A DNA stretch of 6,227 bases. Source: Deltaproteobacteria bacterium (lineage in GTDB: Bacteria; Desulfobacterota; Binatia; UBA9968). The notes under the pieces were generated by a model. It had not been told where the DNA came from and did not search any database. It saw only the letters and a list, made by a program, of their open reading frames with translations. This document shows positions 4,730-6,227 of this stretch, piece by piece. The stretch's first letter is position 1. The number at the start of each line of letters is the position of its first letter. Location of the stretch: contig VBLN01000121.1 of the NCBI GenBank assembly GCA_005878685.1, forward strand, positions 1-6,227. The letters run 5' to 3'. Made by a program: the position numbers and the translations under genes.

Positions 4730-4952
4730 GTTAAGCTCTTGGATGCAAAATCCGATGTGGCTGAAGCGCAGGAATTGTGCCATGGTCCGATTTCATCTTC
4801 TGTCCTGCTTTTTCATGAGCTGTCCTCGGATAAGGAGGGCAGTCCCGACCCGTGTCAACGTTGCGGATCTTCAATCCAGGCAAAATTGCGTCACGGCTCC
4901 TGCCTTATCTCACGGGAAAAAGAACCATTGACGGAAAGGCGGGAGAAGAGGC
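4730..4952. repeat. Diverged intergenic repeat, copy B
   Basis: This is the partner of the element at 1999-2222, same orientation. The core 4801-4850 carries TTTTTCATGAGCTGTCCTCG, GATAAGGAGGGC and GTCCCGACC, and ATCCAGGCAA follows at 4873-4882. The right part keeps weaker agreement (TTGCGTCACGGC; GGAAAGGCGGGAGA) with copy A. Both copies lie in intergenic DNA, near the 5' side of an envelope gene here (bamA) and behind the ATPase gene in copy A. On the minus strand an ATG (4796) starts a 21-codon frame equivalent to the remnant in copy A. Confidence 0.6.
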
Positions 4953-5044
4953 TACCCTGAGTCGTGTCGTCAGGGTGATCATTACGCAACGAAGTAGGCC
5001 CCCGGAGCAGAATCAATTAGTTACCTTGAAGCAGTTTTTAACCT

Positions 5045-5080
5045 TTACAAAAGTTGGCGAATTTGTTACAAAAAGCGAAT
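5045..5080 (+). promoter_or_regulatory. Twin TTACAAAA direct repeat upstream of bamA
   Basis: TTACAAAAGTTGGCGAAT (5045-5062) is followed by TTACAAAAAGCGAAT (5066-5080). The TTACAAAA halves start 21 bp apart, two turns of the helix, and each is followed by GCGAAT. This lies 35-70 bp before ATG 5115, a good position for a regulator of bamA. Confidence 0.4.
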
Positions 5081-5114
5081 ACTCGGGTATCTCCACTGAA
5101 AGCCTAATCGAACC

Positions 5115-6227
5115 ATGAAGAGGTGCTTCATATCTCGCGCGGGCGCGCTGCTGCTTTTTATCTTTTCCTCCCTCGCATCCTTCCCTTTGCAAGCCCAGGA
5201 AAAGGTCCAACTGAAGGAAGTAAAGATCGAGGGTAATTTGAGAGTCGAAGAAGATGGGATTCGACTTCACGTGAAGAGTCGGGCGGGCGAGTTGTTCGAT
5301 CCCCCGACCGTCGACCAGGACGTCAAGTCCATCTATCGAATGGGTTTTTTCGATGATGTGAGGGCCGAGCTTTCTCCCGACGGGGTGCTCACCTACGCCG
5401 TCAAGGAAAAGCCCTATATCCGTGAAGTTAAGATTGTCGGCAATTCGGAGCTTAGCAGGGAAAAGATCGAAGCCGCCTTCGGCGTAAATCCGCGTACGGT
5501 TCTCGATCGAGACAAGGTCTCGGAAGGCATCGAGAAGGTCAAGAAGCTCTATACCGATCAGGGGTACGTCAACGCTCAGATAGAATATGGGACCTCCCTT
5601 GTGGAGAACAACCAGGCCGTCGTCAATCTGACTGTTGATGAGGGCAAGCGCCTGCTGATTCAGAAGATCGCGTTCGAGGGGAACAAGGCCTTCTCCGATA
5701 GCGAACTCAAAGGGCTCATGGCCACGAAGGAAAAGTGGTTTCTTTCATTCATCACCAATCGCGGCGTTTTGGATCAAGATATCCTCACCAACGATGTAGC
5801 GGTTTTGTCCGCTCACTACTACGACCACGGTTTTGTCGATCATAAGATCGATGAACCGGTGGTGTTGCGTCGCAGGGATGGGATTGAAATGGTGATCCGC
5901 GTCGACGAGGGAGAGCAGTACCGGGTCGGAAAAGTTGAGCTCGGGGGGGATCTCATCGACGACGCGGATAAGCTCCTCAAAAAAGTCCAATTGACGACGG
6001 GTCAGATCTTTAGTGGCGGGCGCCTGCGTGGAGACATCACCAACCTTTCGGATATGTATTCCAACAAGGGGTTCGCCTTTGTCCAGGTCGATCCCCGGAC
6101 CAAAGTAAATTCGCAGGACAAAACGGTTGATGTCGCCCTGGTGATTAGTCAGGGGCCGCCGGTTTACTTCAACCGGGTCATGGTGGCCGGGAATACCAAG
6201 ACCAGAGATAAGGTGATTCGAAGAGAA
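5115..6227 (+). CDS. bamA: Outer membrane protein assembly factor BamA, 5' part
   Basis: BamA is the core of the machine that folds beta-barrel proteins into the outer membrane: periplasmic POTRA domains receive the substrate and a C-terminal 16-strand barrel inserts it. The window contains the first 371 codons. A signal peptide is present (residues 1-27, cleavage likely after LQA). Four POTRA domains follow at about 31-98 (VQLKEVKIEGNLRVEEDGIR), 100-177 (YIREVKIVGNSELSREKI), 180-266 (LLIQKIAFEGNKAFSDSEL) and 269-347 (YRVGKVELGG). A fifth begins at 350 (VYFNRVMVAGNTKTRDKVI). The barrel lies beyond the window; full-length members are usually about 760-800 residues. ATG 5115 is the only option, since an in-frame TGA lies 18 bases upstream. 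The ribosome site is weak. TamA is related but has three POTRA domains, so BamA is favoured. Confidence 0.95.
   Translation, partial: MKRCFISRAGALLLFIFSSLASFPLQAQEKVQLKEVKIEGNLRVEEDGIRLHVKSRAGELFDPPTVDQDVKSIYRMGFFDDVRAELSPDGVLTYAVKEKPYIREVKIVGNSELSREKIEAAFGVNPRTVLDRDKVSEGIEKVKKLYTDQGYVNAQIEYGTSLVENNQAVVNLTVDEGKRLLIQKIAFEGNKAFSDSELKGLMATKEKWFLSFITNRGVLDQDILTNDVAVLSAHYYDHGFVDHKIDEPVVLRRRDGIEMVIRVDEGEQYRVGKVELGGDLIDDADKLLKKVQLTTGQIFSGGRLRGDITNLSDMYSNKGFAFVQVDPRTKVNSQDKTVDVALVISQGPPVYFNRVMVAGNTKTRDKVIRRE

Larger units (their letters stand above)
4586..5114. other. Long spacer before bamA with no convincing gene
   Basis: The short plus-strand frames here (4739-4960 and 4743-4931) are not protein-like and coincide with the repeated element, so they are not called. 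The spacer holds repeat copy B (about 4730-4952), a perfect seven-pair inverted repeat ACCCTGA/TCAGGGT (4954-4960 with 4970-4976, nine-base loop, no T-run), and an AT-rich segment at 5020-5080 with twin direct repeats ahead of bamA. A promoter for bamA is expected here; a weak pair, TTGGCG (5054-5059) and AATACT (5078-5083), is present but unconvincing. Confidence 0.5.

Noticed and set aside
4739..4960. Plus-strand frames of 73 and 62 residues across repeat B
   Set aside because: The HELSSDKEG string also appears in repeat A, but only because the DNA element is repeated; frames are shifted by indels between copies.
5745..5990. 81-residue minus-strand frame
   Set aside because: It is the antisense shadow of the bamA POTRA region.
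1..6227. CRISPR arrays, tRNA, rRNA or an intact transposase
   Set aside because: No regularly spaced identical repeats, no cloverleaf or rRNA signature, and no DDE or other transposase frame was seen by eye.

Overview
The window looks like chromosomal DNA from a diderm (Gram-negative) bacterium. The evidence is a BamA outer-membrane assembly factor running off the right edge, two small lipoproteins with clear lipoboxes, and an ExeA/GspA-type ATPase with one membrane span and a LysM domain. Several small proteins here (the RKHPKM/WPP protein, the 64-residue KLLIEKGIIT protein, the YHYH protein) resemble, from memory, conserved hypotheticals of Methylomirabilota (NC10), Nitrospirota and deltaproteobacterial-type genomes. 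The lineage cannot be fixed from this sequence alone. Gene density is low: small genes are separated by intergenic stretches of 250-500 bp.

Layout, left to right. A 59-codon cysteine-rich zinc-ribbon-like frame lies on the minus strand (16-195). It is followed by a gap of about 270 bp in which positions 221-366 hold four nearly contiguous inverted repeats. Next, on the minus strand, is an ExeA-like AAA+ ATPase with a C-terminal LysM domain (467-1843), with a candidate promoter just upstream. Positions 1999-2222 hold one copy of a diverged intergenic element. A second copy lies at about 4730-4952 in the same orientation. A cluster of small minus-strand genes then reads leftward from about 3360: a 37-residue single-span membrane peptide, a 64-residue hypothetical coupled to it, a secreted 72-residue YHYH protein, and a hypothetical with the RKHPKM motif. 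The last one appears to start at TTG behind a strong Shine-Dalgarno that abuts a GC-rich hairpin.

From about 3516 the plus strand carries two tandem paralogous lipoproteins of 90 and 88 residues, each with a conserved cysteine pair. They converge on a minus-strand secreted small protein (4262-4585). A gene-free stretch (4586-5114) contains the second repeat copy and a twin AT-rich direct repeat in front of bamA (5115 to the window end; signal peptide, four POTRA domains and the start of a fifth).

BamA, the lipoproteins, the YHYH protein, the secreted protein and the LysM ATPase all act at or across the envelope, so an envelope theme is a fair inference. I see no complete defence system, CRISPR array, tRNA, rRNA or intact transposase. 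The most unusual items are the two-copy intergenic element with its conserved dyad, the run of hairpins at 221-366, and the cluster of very small genes.
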